Shown here piece by piece: positions 35,517 to 48,036 of a stretch of 64,000 nt of DNA (positions are counted from its first letter, which is position 1; the number at the start of each line of letters is the position of its first letter). The stretch lies in the NCBI RefSeq assembly GCF_000143415.4, contig NW_003314265.1, positions 674,944 through 738,943 of the forward strand, given 5' to 3'. This DNA comes from Selaginella moellendorffii. Lineage: Eukaryota; Streptophyta; Lycopodiopsida; Selaginellales; Selaginellaceae. The notes under the pieces were generated by a model. It was not told the DNA's origin and searched no databases. It saw only the letters and a program-made list of their open reading frames with translations. The position numbers were made by a program, and so were the translations under genes.

Positions 35517-37457
35517 CACGCTTGAACGTCACATCAAATCCTCTGACAAACCAGATCTTATGATTCCTCTGACAAATTTCAAACTGAGTAGCTTCTAGAC
35601 TTTGCTATCGGAGGTTGAACTTTGTCACATCATGTCCTTGCCTCGATCCAGCTGTGCCATGTTAGTGATTCGAACTTTGCCATGCCGTGTCAGCGATCCG
35701 CGCCAAGATTATTTGCCGTGTAAAAGAATAATTATGCTGTGTATGTACGTCCATTTATGGCAATATAAGGCCACACGCCATTCAAAGAATAATGCTAGTC
35801 GAGCATTTTTTGGTGCATTTTTGGGTTCAAAATTGCATGAGCCCACACGCTATAAAGTTTACCTGTACCAAAAATAGAAACAGCTTTATTTACTTGGGAA
35901 TTTAAGTGGTTGAGGCATTTTTAAACTTACAAACACATGCCCTACTTACATTCCTTTGGTTGCTTAAAATTCAAAAATATTATAAACCTTTCTTTTTGCA
36001 TTTTCAATGTTTTCAATTATGGTTTTTGATTTTCGCAGGACCAGCCTAGTAATCTATTTGCATCCCGTCATGTTTATAGCTAGCTTTCGTTTGTCCCCTT
36101 CGCTAGGCTGAGATACATCTGCTCGGCATCTGCCTCTTACAGCATTTGCCCAGAAAGGGCATCTTTCTTCACGCAGCATTTGCCACATGTTTAGGGTTTA
36201 GGGTTTAGGGTTTAGCAATTCAGTAGCTTGATAAACATGCAAATACAGAACTTGATGCAAAATCCTTTTATATGTCACAATGCCCCTAGGACCATAAACA
36301 CATTTCAATAGAGAGGGTTCTTTCATTTCATAACTCCTTACGTAGATCTTGGTGAAACCAGAGTTAGTGAAGTTGGTTTCTTGTGATCCCGCATCTGATT
36401 GTGATGTCCCTTTGCAGTGTCGATGGAAAGGTCAATGCACACCAAACTGTAAAATCTTGGAGCAAAATAACGGTCGAATCTATGGCAAATGCCCCTGAAA
36501 CATTGTAAAGCTTGTGTGGTCTTATGTGGTGTCCGATCGAGATGCTTCTTTGCAGGGTCATCAAGAAAGACATTGTATACCATTCTGTAAAATCTAGTTG
36601 CAATCTAACGGTTGGATCTCCAGAAAACTCAAAAAAATCTCGCGCATGTCAGAATATTCTAGGAATATACTCTTATGTGCCCCTGAAAATGGCATGCGGC
36701 CCCACGCCATTCAAGAGATAACGCCAGATGACGCCGACCATTTTTTGGTGCATTTTTTGGGATCAAAATTGCATGAGCCCACACGCTTGAACGTCACATC
36801 AAATCCTCTGACAAACCAGATCTTATAATTCCTCTGACAAATTTCAAACTGAGTAGCTTCTAGACTTTGCTGTCGGACGTTGAACTTTGTCACATCATGT
36901 CCTTGCCTCGATCCAGCTGTGCCATGTCAGTGATTCGAACTTTGCCATGCCATGTCAGCGATCCGCACCAAGATTATTCGCCGTGTAACTGCTCGGCATC
37001 TGCCTCTTACAGCATTTGCCCAGAAAGGGCATCTTTCTTCACGCAGCATTTGCCACATGTTTAGGGTTTAGGGTTTAGGGTTTAGCAACTCAGTAGCTTG
37101 ATAAACATGCAAATACAAAACTTGATGCAAAATCCTTTTATATGTCACAATGCCCCTAGGACCATAAACATATTTCAATAGAGAGGGTCCTTTCATTTCA
37201 TAACTCCTTACGTAGATCTTGGTGAAACCAGAGTTAGTGAAGTTGGTTTCTTGTGATCCCGCATCTGATTGTGATGTCCCTTTGCAGTGTCGATGGAAAG
37301 GTCAATGCACACCAAACTGTAGAATCTTGGAGCAAAATAACGTTCGGATCTATGGCAAATGCCCTTGAAACATTATAAGGCTCGTGTGGTCTCATGTGGT
37401 GTCCGATCGAGATGCTTCTTTGCAGGGTCATCAAGAAGGACATTGTATACCATTCTT
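35517..37457. repeat. Interrupted direct duplication with telomere-like runs
   Basis: 35517-35721 repeats at 36781-36987, and 36119-36588 repeats at 36988-37457. In the second copy the two parts are contiguous, while in the first they are separated by 35722-36118. Each copy of the second part contains TTTAGGG three times plus TTTAG (36190-36215 and 37060-37085). Confidence 0.88.
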
Positions 37458-37844
37458 TATTTAGTTGAACATCTGGCATTTTTGGAAATATAAGATGCTT
37501 TGGAATATCCAATCATGCATGGTATAAATATAGCGAGGGTATTAAATGATATCCCAATCATGATCTTTCTTTTGGATTTTGCGTGCATGCAGTCTGAGGA
37601 ATGATGACGTTGCGGATTTCTTTTGGATTTCACGTGCATGCATGCGCGCGGCGATCCAGAAATTAATGGTGGCGCCCAAGTCCGAGGAATGATGACGTTG
37701 CGGGATTACCAACCGTTGTGACATTTCGCGCGTGTGAGGTTAGGTTTTGCATCGTACTTGCGCTCGCACACTCGCGCTCGCATCGCGCTCCCACTCGCGA
37801 TCACGCTCACATTCGCACTCATCTACCTTCTCTACAGGTTTCTC

Positions 37845-38025
37845 GTGTGCATCGGCGTCCACTCGCGCTTGCATCACACTCGCGCTCGCATCGCGCTCGT
37901 GTGCATCGGCATCCACTCGCGCTTGCATCACACTCGCGCTCGCATCGCGCTCGTGTGCATCGGCGTCCACTCGCGCTTGCATCATACTCGCGCTCGCATC
38001 GCGCTCGTGTGCATCGGCGTCCACT
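37845..38025. repeat. 54-bp minisatellite
   Basis: Three full units starting at 37845, 37899 and 37953, and a partial fourth at 38007, beginning GTGTGCATCGGCGTCC. They are nearly identical, so recent or homogenised. Unit length is a multiple of three, leaving several frames open on both strands. Confidence 0.93.
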
Positions 38026-38475
38026 TCAAGACACACCCAGTTTGTAACTTCGCCGCCAACTCCGCCGCCCACTCCGCCACCCACACACAGCCCACTTGGC
38101 GTCCCGGAAGATTTCAGCGCCACTCTCCAACTGTAAGTGGCAGAGTAGCCTTGCTGCTACGATCCGCTGCACACACAGTGCACATTTGCCAGCGAGTCCG
38201 GCCTCGATTGTCACGCCTCCATTCGGCTTCAAATGGTAAGTCTTTTAGGCCAAGTAGAAAATGGCATGAGGCCACATGCCATTCAGTAGCAACATTGGCA
38301 TGCACCGATTGGGCTCTCGAGTGCAGTCCGGTTACAGATGGCGTGTAGCCTCACGCCATCTTAGGATGCAGCCTCAAGACATCTGATGCAGTGGTGAATG
38401 GCGTGTGGCCTCACGTTATTTCCAGCTACTAGCTTTTCATCTGTCATCTCTAATTGTTGTGCATTTCTGAACAGG

Positions 38476-40437
38476 CGAGGAATTGCGTTCTTCTTCCAGC
38501 CACTGTCAATGTGGATGCAGAGAAGGGGGAGGAGCTCACCAGTTGGACTTTCGGGATGGAAGGCGAGGATCTGAGGCTGTACAACACAGATGGTGGGAGA
38601 AAAGAATGCATGGGGATCCTCATCCAAGTGACAGACACTCCATGCAGTTCCATGCAAGAATATGGACTGGCACTTGTGGTAGAGACAGCATCCGCCTTCA
38701 AGATCCACCTTGCACATCCTAGCGGCTTCCCAGAGGGGGGCAGCGGCTATGAGGAATTCCTAGAGGGAGCTAGGGAGAGGTTGTCCAGGAGGCCCACAAT
38801 TTCAAAGACGCTACGGGTCTATGAAGATCACATAGAATCCACGGACCTCACCTACGGTGATGTTCAAAAACTATATTCCAACATTGAGCCGTTGAGAGTG
38901 CCTCCAGTTCGCGAAGCGAAGGGGAAGGGGGTCGATCTGGAAATTACCCCAAAGCAGAAAAGGGTGGTCAAGCTTAAGCCGACGTCCGACTCTCCTGCTC
39001 CAAAAAAGAAGCTACTCGGTGATGCCATTGCCTCGGGTTCGAACACTACACCCACCAAAAAGAAGAGCCGCAAAGAGCAGAAAGAGCAAGAAGAGGCAGC
39101 AAAAATCGTCGCAGATAATAGTACTTGTTACTATTCCAACAAAGTATATACAATCGACGTGAGCCGTATCGACATCCAAAGCAAATACAACCACAGGCTA
39201 GTATCTGATGAGTGGGAGGAGAAACTGAAGCAGAAGATACTGGCAAGTCCAGTAACACCCGACATCACAGACATGATCCCCTACTACCGAACAATGAAGG
39301 GCGAGACGAGGTTTCCAGACTTGATCAATAGGAAGGTGTTGGATGATCAGAACATCCGGTTCTATGCCGTCTCCGGGCAGCATTCTAGCTTGGCGATGCA
39401 AAAGATAGTTGTGGATATTATGGTGGGCGATGAGGTGAAGAAAGTCTTCAAAACAAGAGTTGTCCGCCTGATAAAAGGCAACTCGCCCCTCCGATCTATC
39501 ATATACATCTCCCACGCGCAGAATGTCAAGCAAGAAACGTGGTCTGCACGAGACATTGGCACGAACACGGAAGCTCTGGGTTCAACTGAAGAAGCCACAA
39601 AAACCAGGACAAAGACGTGCACTAGCAACTAGTGCTTGGCAGGTAAGCCTCGTTGCATGTGGCATAGCATGTGGCCTCACGCCATTTCCATTGTAGGAAT
39701 TCTCGAGTCTTCTCTCGAAAACACTGGCGGTCAATGACACACTCAGCATCCATAACATTCTACTCGCGACAAAAGTTGTTTTTGACAAATGGGTAGATGT
39801 GCTGAGGAGGTACCATGACGGGGAGTTGCTAAACTCAATGGGTGTGGAGGACGGCCGGAAGCCCAATGATTTGAAGCTCAACGCCTTGCATTTCTCGCGT
39901 CTCTAGACGACGACGACCTTCTGACAGTGGCTAATGCTCTTCTATGTGGTGAGGTAGTCTTCAACAAGAGCAAAATGACTCCCGGCCATATTGTGACATA
40001 CGAGGACTTGTGCACGACTCTGAGAGCTCGTGCGCTATTGAAGGATTGGATCTTCGAGCAAGTGGCCGTGGAGAGGGTGAGCATCGACACCACGCAAGAG
40101 ATGATGGAAGAGCTGGAGTTGTCAAATGAAGACATCGACGAGTACGTGAAGGGGGCCCCCAAGTTCATCGATCTGCTGCGGGATGCCACGAAAAGTAAAG
40201 CTGAGAAGTTGGATCAGTATCCAAATTTCATTAAGAGGGATGTCGACCGTCGGCTTCAGAAACAGCTCGACCCCGCAGCAGAGGCCTATCGAGAACCTTA
40301 CCGGGTATACGTGAATTCGGATAAGGATCAAAGGTGGAGGAGCATCATTTCCCGCGGAGATGAGCAGGTCAAGAACATCTTTTGTGTGATGGACTTCACA
40401 AACGAGGAAATCACTCATGCAGACGAAGTCAGCTCCA
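38476..40437 (+). pseudogene. ParB/sulfiredoxin-fold-like protein, element-borne, broken
   Basis: Exons 38476-39642 and 39697-40437, with an earlier exon probably ending at 38236. A Lys-rich linker (TPTKKKSRKEQKEQEE) separates an N-terminal region from a ParB-like part. That part reads YTIDVSRIDI, N-R, a helix (EEKLKQKILAS), then FYAVSGQHSSLAMQKIV in the place of the family's G-x-H-R-x-x-A motif. The Arg of that motif is Ser here. The frame must shift near 39530-39580 and again near 39903 to stay coherent through LWVQLKKP, LLSKTL and the acidic C-terminal helices. I therefore call it decayed. The nested LTR element cuts in at 40437. Role unknown; ParB folds bind DNA or hydrolyse nucleotides. 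The assignment is by motif only. Confidence 0.5.
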
Positions 40438-41020
40438 TGTGAGACACAAAATCCCTAGGCCCCAAAGTGGAGCCGAAAGGGCGCCACGTGGTAGTGGCCG
40501 AAGCGAGAGCCAAACGAGCGTAACACGTTTGGACCAAAAGCTCCGACTTGAAAAGTCAAGAGCGGGAGTGGAACTCCCAACGAAGTGCTCGAGGAACGAG
40601 CACGAAGCGAGCAAAAAGCGAGGCTCCAAAAAGGGACCCAAAAGGACCAACACATGACACGTGGAAGTGTCCGAGATGGACTCGAGTTGGAGTCCGAAGT
40701 GGAGTCCGAGATGGACTCGAGTTGGAGTCTGAAGTGGAGTCCGAGATGGACCCGAGATGGAGTCCGAGATGGAGTCCGAGATGGAGTCCGAGATGGACCC
40801 GAGATGGAGTCCGAGATGGAGTCCGAGATGGAGTCCGAGGTGGACCCGAGATGGACCCGAAATGGAGTCCGAGATGGAGTCCGAGATGGAGTCCGAGATG
40901 GAGTCCGAGATGGAGTCCGAGATGGACCCGAAATGGAGTCCGAGATGGACCCGAGATGGAGTCCGAGATGGAGTCTGAGATGGAGTCCGAGATGGAGTCC
41001 GAAGTCGAGACCGAGACCGG

Positions 41021-41058
<38 letters not shown>

Positions 41059-42166
41059 TCGGGACCGAGACCGAGACCGAGGCCGAGGCCGAGACCGAGC
41101 CCGAGCCCGAGCCCGAGTCCGAGTCCGAGTCTGAGTCCGAGTCCGAGTTTGAGTCCGAGTCCGGAGCCTGAGAGGGTGAAAGCCCAAAGCGTTCGTCTCC
41201 CAGACCCTGGGGGGTTTGGTGAGCTCCAAAAGTATAGTAGGGGGAGGACTGCAGTGGAGCCAGTTTGGCCAGGAAAGGCCAGTTTGGCCCAGGAAGGCCG
41301 GACCCAGTGTTGGGTGATGAGCTGCCCACTGGGAAGTCCAAGACTAGAGTGAACACAGACCGACAAGCGGGGTAGCTTGGTGAAGTGTTCAAGAGTCGGC
41401 TCTAGTTCCCCCGGGAGATCGACTGGCCGATGCTCCCAGTCCAAGTGTGGGTGGCACTACCTACTTGGATACCTGGTGTGGCTCAACGGAACCCGCTCTA
41501 AGCCCATGGCTAGAGCACCTAAAGACGAAAGGCGGGGAGAGTACCCATGAGGCTTGCGTAAGGCCACGGTGTTCCGAAATGGTGTCCCAAAGTCCCAGAC
41601 TGTGGAAAGGAAGAGGGGTAGCCCTCCGGTGTGGTGACCAAGGACACAGTCACACAGTGAGGAAGTCCTAGAGGATAGTGGGACTTAGTGGTCGGGCCGG
41701 TGGGCCTCGATCCAGTGGCAGTGTTGGCGAACACAGCCAAGGACAGAAAGGGACTTGGTGGGGACCGGAACAGAGATATTGGGGAAGGCTATTCCCCATG
41801 TCTGTAGGCATCCTAAGGATGTTAAGGAGTGGATCTGGGATGACCACTCATGGATGGATGACCCAGTCTTTGAGAGACGGGATTGGAATGTAGGTGGTGT
41901 TGGACCACCAGTGTGACCAAGGTAAATGGGCATGGCCTTAGCGTAACGGGCCGATATGTCGGTGGTACCTTGGGGTGTCGATCATGGGATCGGACACGTG
42001 GAGCACTTGGACCAAGTGCTAAGGTTGAGTGGCATGGATGCCATTCTCGGGGCTAGCAAGCCCCAAGTCCTGAGTTGGGCTTATGGAGGTTGTGAATGAG
42101 ACTCCTCCAAGTGGTCGGAGGTGTGGTTAAGTGACTAAAGTAGAATGGAAAAATTAGTCGCTTACA
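40438..42166 (+). repeat. 5' LTR of LARD-like element
   Basis: 1729 bp, TGTGAGACACAAAATCC to CGCTTACA. Contains a satellite of GACTCG/GAGTCCGAGATG units at 40670-41165. Very close to the 3' LTR outside the satellite, suggesting recent insertion. Confidence 0.95.
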
Positions 42167-42180
42167 ACTTGGTATCGGAG

Positions 42181-45100
42181 CTGTTCCTTAGTCCGACTTT
42201 TATTGGTGCTCAAGTATATCACCACTGGTGTTGGCAACGGAAGGTCCGAGAAGTGGGCCTATCCTTGAGGAGTAGCAGGTCGGGAAGACATGGCTCTCTA
42301 TTACAGTTCATGTGTGAACTTGTAGACAAGGTGGTGGATAGAAAAGGGGCCAATAATGGAACGACTTTGGGATCTTGGGAACAGTGCAAGGTTTTCCTCA
42401 TTGAGTTGAGGAGGTGATCCAGATGAGCGTTTGACTCAGCAAACGGGCTAATGTAGTTGGGGTAAACAACTATAGTTGGGATCACGGGGAAGATAGAGAC
42501 TCCAAAAACAATAAAGGAGTCACAAGTTTATCCTCACATGGTTGAGGCTGGTGCTCATGAAGGTGAGACCGGAATGGATGACCGTGAGAGGTCAAGTATG
42601 GATGAGGACGCAAGTCCTCGAAATGGTAGCCGGGGCTACCTCTAATAAACGCTGGAACAACCCAAGGAGTTGGGGGTGTATTAAGTGGATGAGTTGGTAT
42701 TCTCATCACATGGACAAGTAGTCCTAAGGGGCAAAGGTTGCCCTCAGAGAACAAAATCAAGTGTCGGAGTAACACTTGTGAAAATAGTCCTTTTGAGTAG
42801 GACAGGAATGCAAGAAGTGTATTCCAGTGAGCTAGTGCCTCACAAGTAGGACCTTACAGGTCTGTGGATTAACCAACTCCAAAACTACTGGATGACTCAA
42901 GTAGAGTCAAGGCATGGTCCTAAAAGGACTGATGGAAGCATTTGGACTGAGGTGTGTTGTACCCCACAAAGGATGGGGAGGGGGGATCATAGGATCCAAG
43001 GATGAGAACAGAGGGTATCTCATCGATGGCAAAATGTGCCATGCTAAAGTTATGGGAAAGGTGTTCCCAGAACAAAACAACTTTGACATGAAGTTGTGTG
43101 TGACCTCTATGGTGCAGTGCTAACGGATGGTTGGCATGAGAAAGAGCAGTGTTGGTCTTGGCAAAGACTTAGACACGAAGGGGAAATGTCGTAGAGGTAG
43201 GCTCGTGGAGCCGATGGTGTGGAGACACCAAATGTGCCAAGGTGTGATACCTTGAGGCTATGTTGGTGGGTTCATGAGAACCCCTTGCCAAAGGAATCCC
43301 AGTGGAAATGGGAATGGCATAGCCTAAGCTGCAGAGCATGCAGTTGGAGTGTGGTGACCCAGATAATGATGGAGGTGTGAAAGCACCAAGCAATGAGTTG
43401 TAGGACTTGACAACTATGAGGCAACTAAGCAAGAGGTGCAAAATAACTGGTTAAACGGGTAGAAAGTAGCTACCCAAGACTTCTTAATAGCATAGGGAAG
43501 TTGGATATACCCTTACGGGGGATAAGTTGCTTGTGTTGCGATATAGTAAGTCAATGTCATAAAAGGAAATACTCATTGTCAAGAAAGCTATCATTGGGAC
43601 ACCTGAACACTCTAGAACACCAGAAGGTGGTGTTTGATGTCGCGAGGGCAATGGATAAAGCCCAAGGGACTAAGTCCCTAGCGAAGGATGGATAAAGGTG
43701 CTATCCAAATGTCCAAGGTTGCGGAGACAGGAGAGGACTGTCTACCCGAGTTGGACAAAGCCAAGAATGGAATTTTGGCAAGGCTAGTGATGGGCATGTA
43801 AAGGCCCATAAGCAACAATGTAATCCCAGTGTGTGGGATTATAAGGTGAGCATACCCGGATTGAGGAACCACTCCCTGGGCTATTGGGTAGGTTCATCCC
43901 TAAGAATACTTGCTAAGGCATGATAGAAAGTGCAAAGTTATCCTCCTGGTCTGGAGGAAAATAACCAAAGGAAACATATGGGGCCAAAAGGCAAGTAGTA
44001 TTAGGATGGAACTGAACCATAGAAATCGAAGGGCATAACCAAGGTTGGTTATGCCAGCTGGGAGTGGAGAATCAAGTGGGGGCTCGAGGGGGTTGCCGCT
44101 AGCAACCGTGATGCCATGGAGAGTCTAAGTTATGGAATTGTCCATGTTAGACTATGTGGCATTTGGAAGGCTTGCAAAAGGGAGGCCTTAGCAAGCTGAG
44201 GGACAGAGTTCCTTCAAGGTTCCTAAAAACAATTCTAGGTAGCTTAGTGCCTAGAAAGGCCAAGTGTAAATGGTTCATGGAACGCGCGAAATCAGAGTGG
44301 CGTAGTAGAAACGTGGTCTTGAAGCTTGCCATGAGGCAAGGCTATCAAGGTTAGGGAAGTAGTTCCCGAGTGTTCAAAGAGAGGGCTTTGAACGAAAGTC
44401 GATGGTCAAGGACTTTCACGCTTATGCAGGAACCATGTTACAGTGGTCGGAGAACTTGCCAAGCGAGATTGGCACGTCGGGGGAACAAATACCCTAGTTG
44501 AAGGTGATAACTTCAAAAAGGGTGGGCCATGGGGCCGAGCATGGAGGAGTCCATGCATGATCACAGACATGTCAAGTGAGAGGACTTGGCAGTGTGGAGG
44601 AACTAGGTTTCTAAGCTGTGATCTATAGCGCGCTTTAAAAATAGGTTGGTGCACCGGCGTGGGGAGTCACGCCAGGCATCTTGTGTGATGCCGTCCATAG
44701 ATGCATATACGGAGGTTGGGTTCGAGTCCCGACCCTCTAGTGCTTGGGTTCGAGTCCCAAATCACTAGGGCGTGGTGATGGTTTGGAATATGAGGACACT
44801 CATATTTCGGTGGTCATGGACTCTCAGTGGGGAGACTGGTTTGGGCACACCGCCAAGCGAGGGATGCCTCGGAGTCGTGATGCACGGTTAGATTGCTTAG
44901 AGTGAAAGCTCGGCATATCTAACTTGAACGCTTTGGTGCAAGTGGCACCAAGGACGTGGTGAGTGAGATGGGGACACCTAATCTCGGTTGCTATGAACCC
45001 TTAGCCGTAAGGGCTGGCTTGGGTGCACCGCCAAGTGTGGGGGATGCCCCCGGGGTTATAGTCAACAACTTGAAGGTCTAGAAGACCAAGTACCTCTTGG

Positions 45101-46221
45101 CAACTCTGTTAAAGTGCCAAGGTGAGATCACTAGGTGATCTTATGGCCAAATAAGGACAAGGTCCTTGGTTGGCTAAGGAATGAAGTTCCTGGTTCAAAA
45201 TGTTGAAATTGAACTGTTTAAGGTGGTGTGGCTTGGTCATGATGACCAAGTGGGAAGAGCACCTAACGGAAATAAACTATGTCCTTGCGATGGCATAGTG
45301 AGTCCGAGGAAAGTAGTCTCTATAAGAGACCCATGGGAGGGTCACGAAGTTGGGCCGTGGATAGAGCCCATAGCAGAAGATGCTAAAGAGACGTACTAGG
45401 GGTGAACATCCTCCGGACTTGGCAAAGAAGAGTCTTTGCTATGAAACCGAAAGAATACCTCAAAAATGGAGGTAGCGATCCTATGTTGCTGGGTGCAACA
45501 ATCAAGGGTAGGAGCAAAGGACTAGTGGCCAAGTTTGGGCCATGGAATTTAATGGAAGGGATCCAAATGGCAAAGTTAGCCAAGGAACACTAATGTGTTT
45601 GATGCTAACGGTTTGTGGGAAAGGAAGTAGACTTCCAAGGATGGATTCCTAAGTGCTCCAATTTGGCGAAGTAAAAGCTCCAAGTGAGGGAGCGGCAAAG
45701 TAGCCAAAAGATAGGGCCGTGGACAGCCCTAGCACCAAAATATGATAACTGGAACTCAGTGCCCAAAGGTGGCATGAAATCGAACAAAGGATGATGGTGC
45801 CCTCAAGTGGAGAACTTCCTAGGATGAGGAAGTGGAGTTGCACAATATGTGCAATGCAAGGTGTCGGAGACACCTAGGAAATTGACTTCGAAAAGTCAGA
45901 ATTAAAAGTTCCAAGGTGCATGGATTATGTTGAGGGAAAGTGAGACCACTCGAGAATGAATAGTGGGATCAAGTTAGAGAAGGTGTCTCTAACAGGTTTA
46001 GTGAGAACTAGACCAATAAATGGAGAGAACCACCACAAGTGGTCAAATGAGCCTCTAAGTTGGAGAGGCTATGCTCCTTACAGGACGGACAAGGCATGGT
46101 GAGCCTTTGGTGTCAAACCATAGACAACTATTGGCTAGGTGCCAAGGATGGAAGTGGTAACACGTGTGGGTTTTACTTTATAAAAGGGTTTACTGTTCGA
46201 TGAGGACATCGAACTTTGTCT
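42181..46221. other. Interior of LARD-like element, non-coding
   Basis: Short frames only, none with a retroelement domain. The plus strand is G-rich. 44719-44729 and 44748-44758 are two copies of GGTTCGAGTCC, identical to a tRNA B box. Confidence 0.75.
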
Positions 46222-46235
46222 ATGGGTGGTGGAGT

Positions 46236-48036
46236 TGTGAGACACAAAATCCCTAGGCCCCAAAGTGGAGCCGGAAGGGCGCCACGTGGTAGTGGCCGAA
46301 GCGAGAGCCAAACGAGCGTAACACGTTTGGACCAAAAGCTCCGACTTGAAAAGTCAAGAGCGGGAGTGGAACTCCCAACGAAGTGCTCGAGGAACGAGCA
46401 CGAAGCGAGCAAAAAGCGAGGCTCCAAAAAGGGACCCAAAAGGACCAACACATGACACGTGGAAGTGTCCGAGATGGACTCGAGTTGGAGTCCAAAGTGG
46501 AGTCCGAGATGGACTCGAGTTGGAGTCCAAAGTGGAGTCCGAGATGGACCCGAGATGGAGTCCGAGATGGACCCGAGATGGAGTCCGAGATGGAGTCCGA
46601 GATGGAGTCCGAGATGGACCCGAGATGGAGTCCGAGATGGAGTCCGAGATGGAGTCCGAGGTGGACCCGAGATGGACCCGAAATGGAGTCCGAGATTGGA
46701 GTCCGAGATGGACCCGAGATGGAGTCCGAGATGGAGTCCGAGATGGACCCGAAATGGAGTCCGAGATGGACCCGATATGGAGTCCGAGATGGAGTCCGAG
46801 ATGGAGTCAGAGATGGAGTCCGAAGTTGAGTACCGAGTCCGGGACCGAGTACGAGACCGAGACCGAGACCGAGACCGAGATCGGGACCGAGACCGAGACC
46901 GAGGCCGAGGCCGATACCGAGATCGGGACCGAGACCGAGACCGAGGCCGAGGCCGAGACCGAGCCCGAGCGCGAGTCCGAGTCCGAGTCCGAGTCCGAGT
47001 GTGAGTCCGAGTCCGAGTCTGAGTCCGAGTCCGGAGCCTGAGAGGGTGAAAGCCCAAAGCGTTCGTCTCCCAGACCTTGGGGGGTTTGGTGAGCTCCAAA
47101 AGTATAGTAGGGGGAGGACTGCAGTGGAGCCAGTTTGGCCAGGAAAGGCTAGTTTGGCCCAGGAAGGCCGGACCCAGTGTTGGGTGATGAGCTGCCCACT
47201 GGGAAGTCCAAGACTAGAGTGAACACAGACCGACAAGCGGGGTAGCTTGGTGAAGTGTTCAAGAGTTGGCTCTAGTTCCCCCGGGAGATCGACTGGCCGA
47301 TGCTCCCAGTCCAAGTGTGGGTGGCACTACCTACTTGGATACCTGGTGTGGCTCAACGGAACCCGCTCTAAGCCCATGGCTAGAGCACCTAAAGACGAAA
47401 GGCGGGGAGAGTACCCATGAGGCTTGCGTAAGGCCACGGTGTTCCGAAATGGTGTCCCAAAGTCCCAGACTGTGGAAAGGAAGAGGGGTAGCCCTCCGGT
47501 GTGGTGACCAAGGACACAGTCACACAGTGAGGAAGTCCTAGAGGATAGTGGGACTTAGTGGTCGGGCCGGTGGGCCTCGATCCAGTGGCAGTGTTGGCGA
47601 ACACAGCCAAGGACAGAAAGGGACTTGGTGGGGACCGGAACAGAGATATTGGGGAAGGCTATTCCCCATGTCTGTAGGCATCCTAAGGATGTTAAGGAGT
47701 GGATCTGGGATGACCACTCATGGATGGATGACCCAGTCTTTGAGAGACGGGATTGGAATGTAGGTGGTGTTGGACCACCAGTGTGACCAAGGTAAATGGG
47801 CATGGCCTTAGCGTAACGGGCCGATATGTCGGTGGTACCTTGGGGTGTCAATCATGGGATCGGACACGTGGAGCACTTGGACCAAGTGCTAAGGTTGAGT
47901 GGCATGGATGCCATTCTCGGGGCTAGCAAGCCCCAAGTCCTGAGTTGGGCTTATGGAGGTTGTGAATGAGACTCCTCCAAGTGGTCGGAGGTGTGGTTAA
48001 GTGACTAAAGTAGAATGGAAAAATTAGTCGCTTACA
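46236..48036 (+). repeat. 3' LTR of LARD-like element
   Basis: 1801 bp, 72 bp longer than the 5' copy. The difference lies in the satellite (46465-47037), not in the flanking LTR sequence. Confidence 0.95.

Larger units (their letters stand above)
34900..38236. other. Non-coding centre of the large element
   Basis: Between the DUF7869 and ParB-like genes. Holds seven 22-bp dyads, a Cys/Ser-codon-like minisatellite at 35262-35400, a large direct duplication (35517-36588 and 36781-37457) with telomere-like runs, and a 54-bp minisatellite at 37845-38025. An upstream exon of the ParB-like gene probably ends at 38236, before GTAAGTC. Confidence 0.6.
30688..39685. repeat. 22-bp palindromic dyads, left and central set
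   Basis: Consensus half-site ATGGCRTGNGG followed by its complement, total 22 bp. Copies start at 30688, 30994, 31083, 31494 (shortened), 31683, 31843, 31989, 33317, 33374, 34977, 35047, 35145, 35757 (25 bp), 35832, 36689, 36768, 38261, 38338, 38398 and 39664. The copy at 35145 is the closest to consensus. Three lie in one intron (38237-38475) and one in the next (39643-39696) of the ParB-like gene. Two lie in the DUF7869 gene region. Confidence 0.9.
40438..48036 (+). mobile_element. Non-coding LTR retrotransposon (LARD-like), nested
   Basis: 7599 bp with long LTRs and target duplications CTCCA at 40433-40437 and 48037-48041. The primer-binding site TGGTATCGGAG (42170-42180) follows the 5' LTR by three bases. 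A purine-rich tract (GGGTGGTGGAG, 46224-46234) precedes the 3' LTR. The 4-kb interior has no gag, protease, RT or integrase motif in any frame, so it is non-autonomous. The CGATGAGGACATCGA before the tract matches the chromovirus at 26 kb, pointing to gypsy-type helpers. It interrupts the large inverted-repeat element. Confidence 0.93.

Noticed and set aside
36190-37085. Chromosome end
   Set aside because: Only three telomere units per run, duplicated internally, with genes and repeats on both sides.
35517-37457. Direct duplication as LTRs of a small retrotransposon
   Set aside because: No TG..CA ends, no primer site, no target duplication, and the two copies are nearly adjacent with an asymmetric insertion.
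37845-38025. CRISPR-like array
   Set aside because: Contiguous 54-bp tandem units without unique spacers. A minisatellite in a eukaryotic genome.
40455-41444. Long open frames on both strands over the LTR satellites (also 46253-47314 and 23328-24172)
   Set aside because: They arise because the satellite units are multiples of three and lack stops. The peptides are simple repeats such as DSDSDS, GLGLGL or RDRDRD and lie inside LTRs.
42145-42417. gag remnant in the LARD-like element
   Set aside because: No capsid or zinc-knuckle motif. The frame begins inside the LTR and crosses the primer-binding site.
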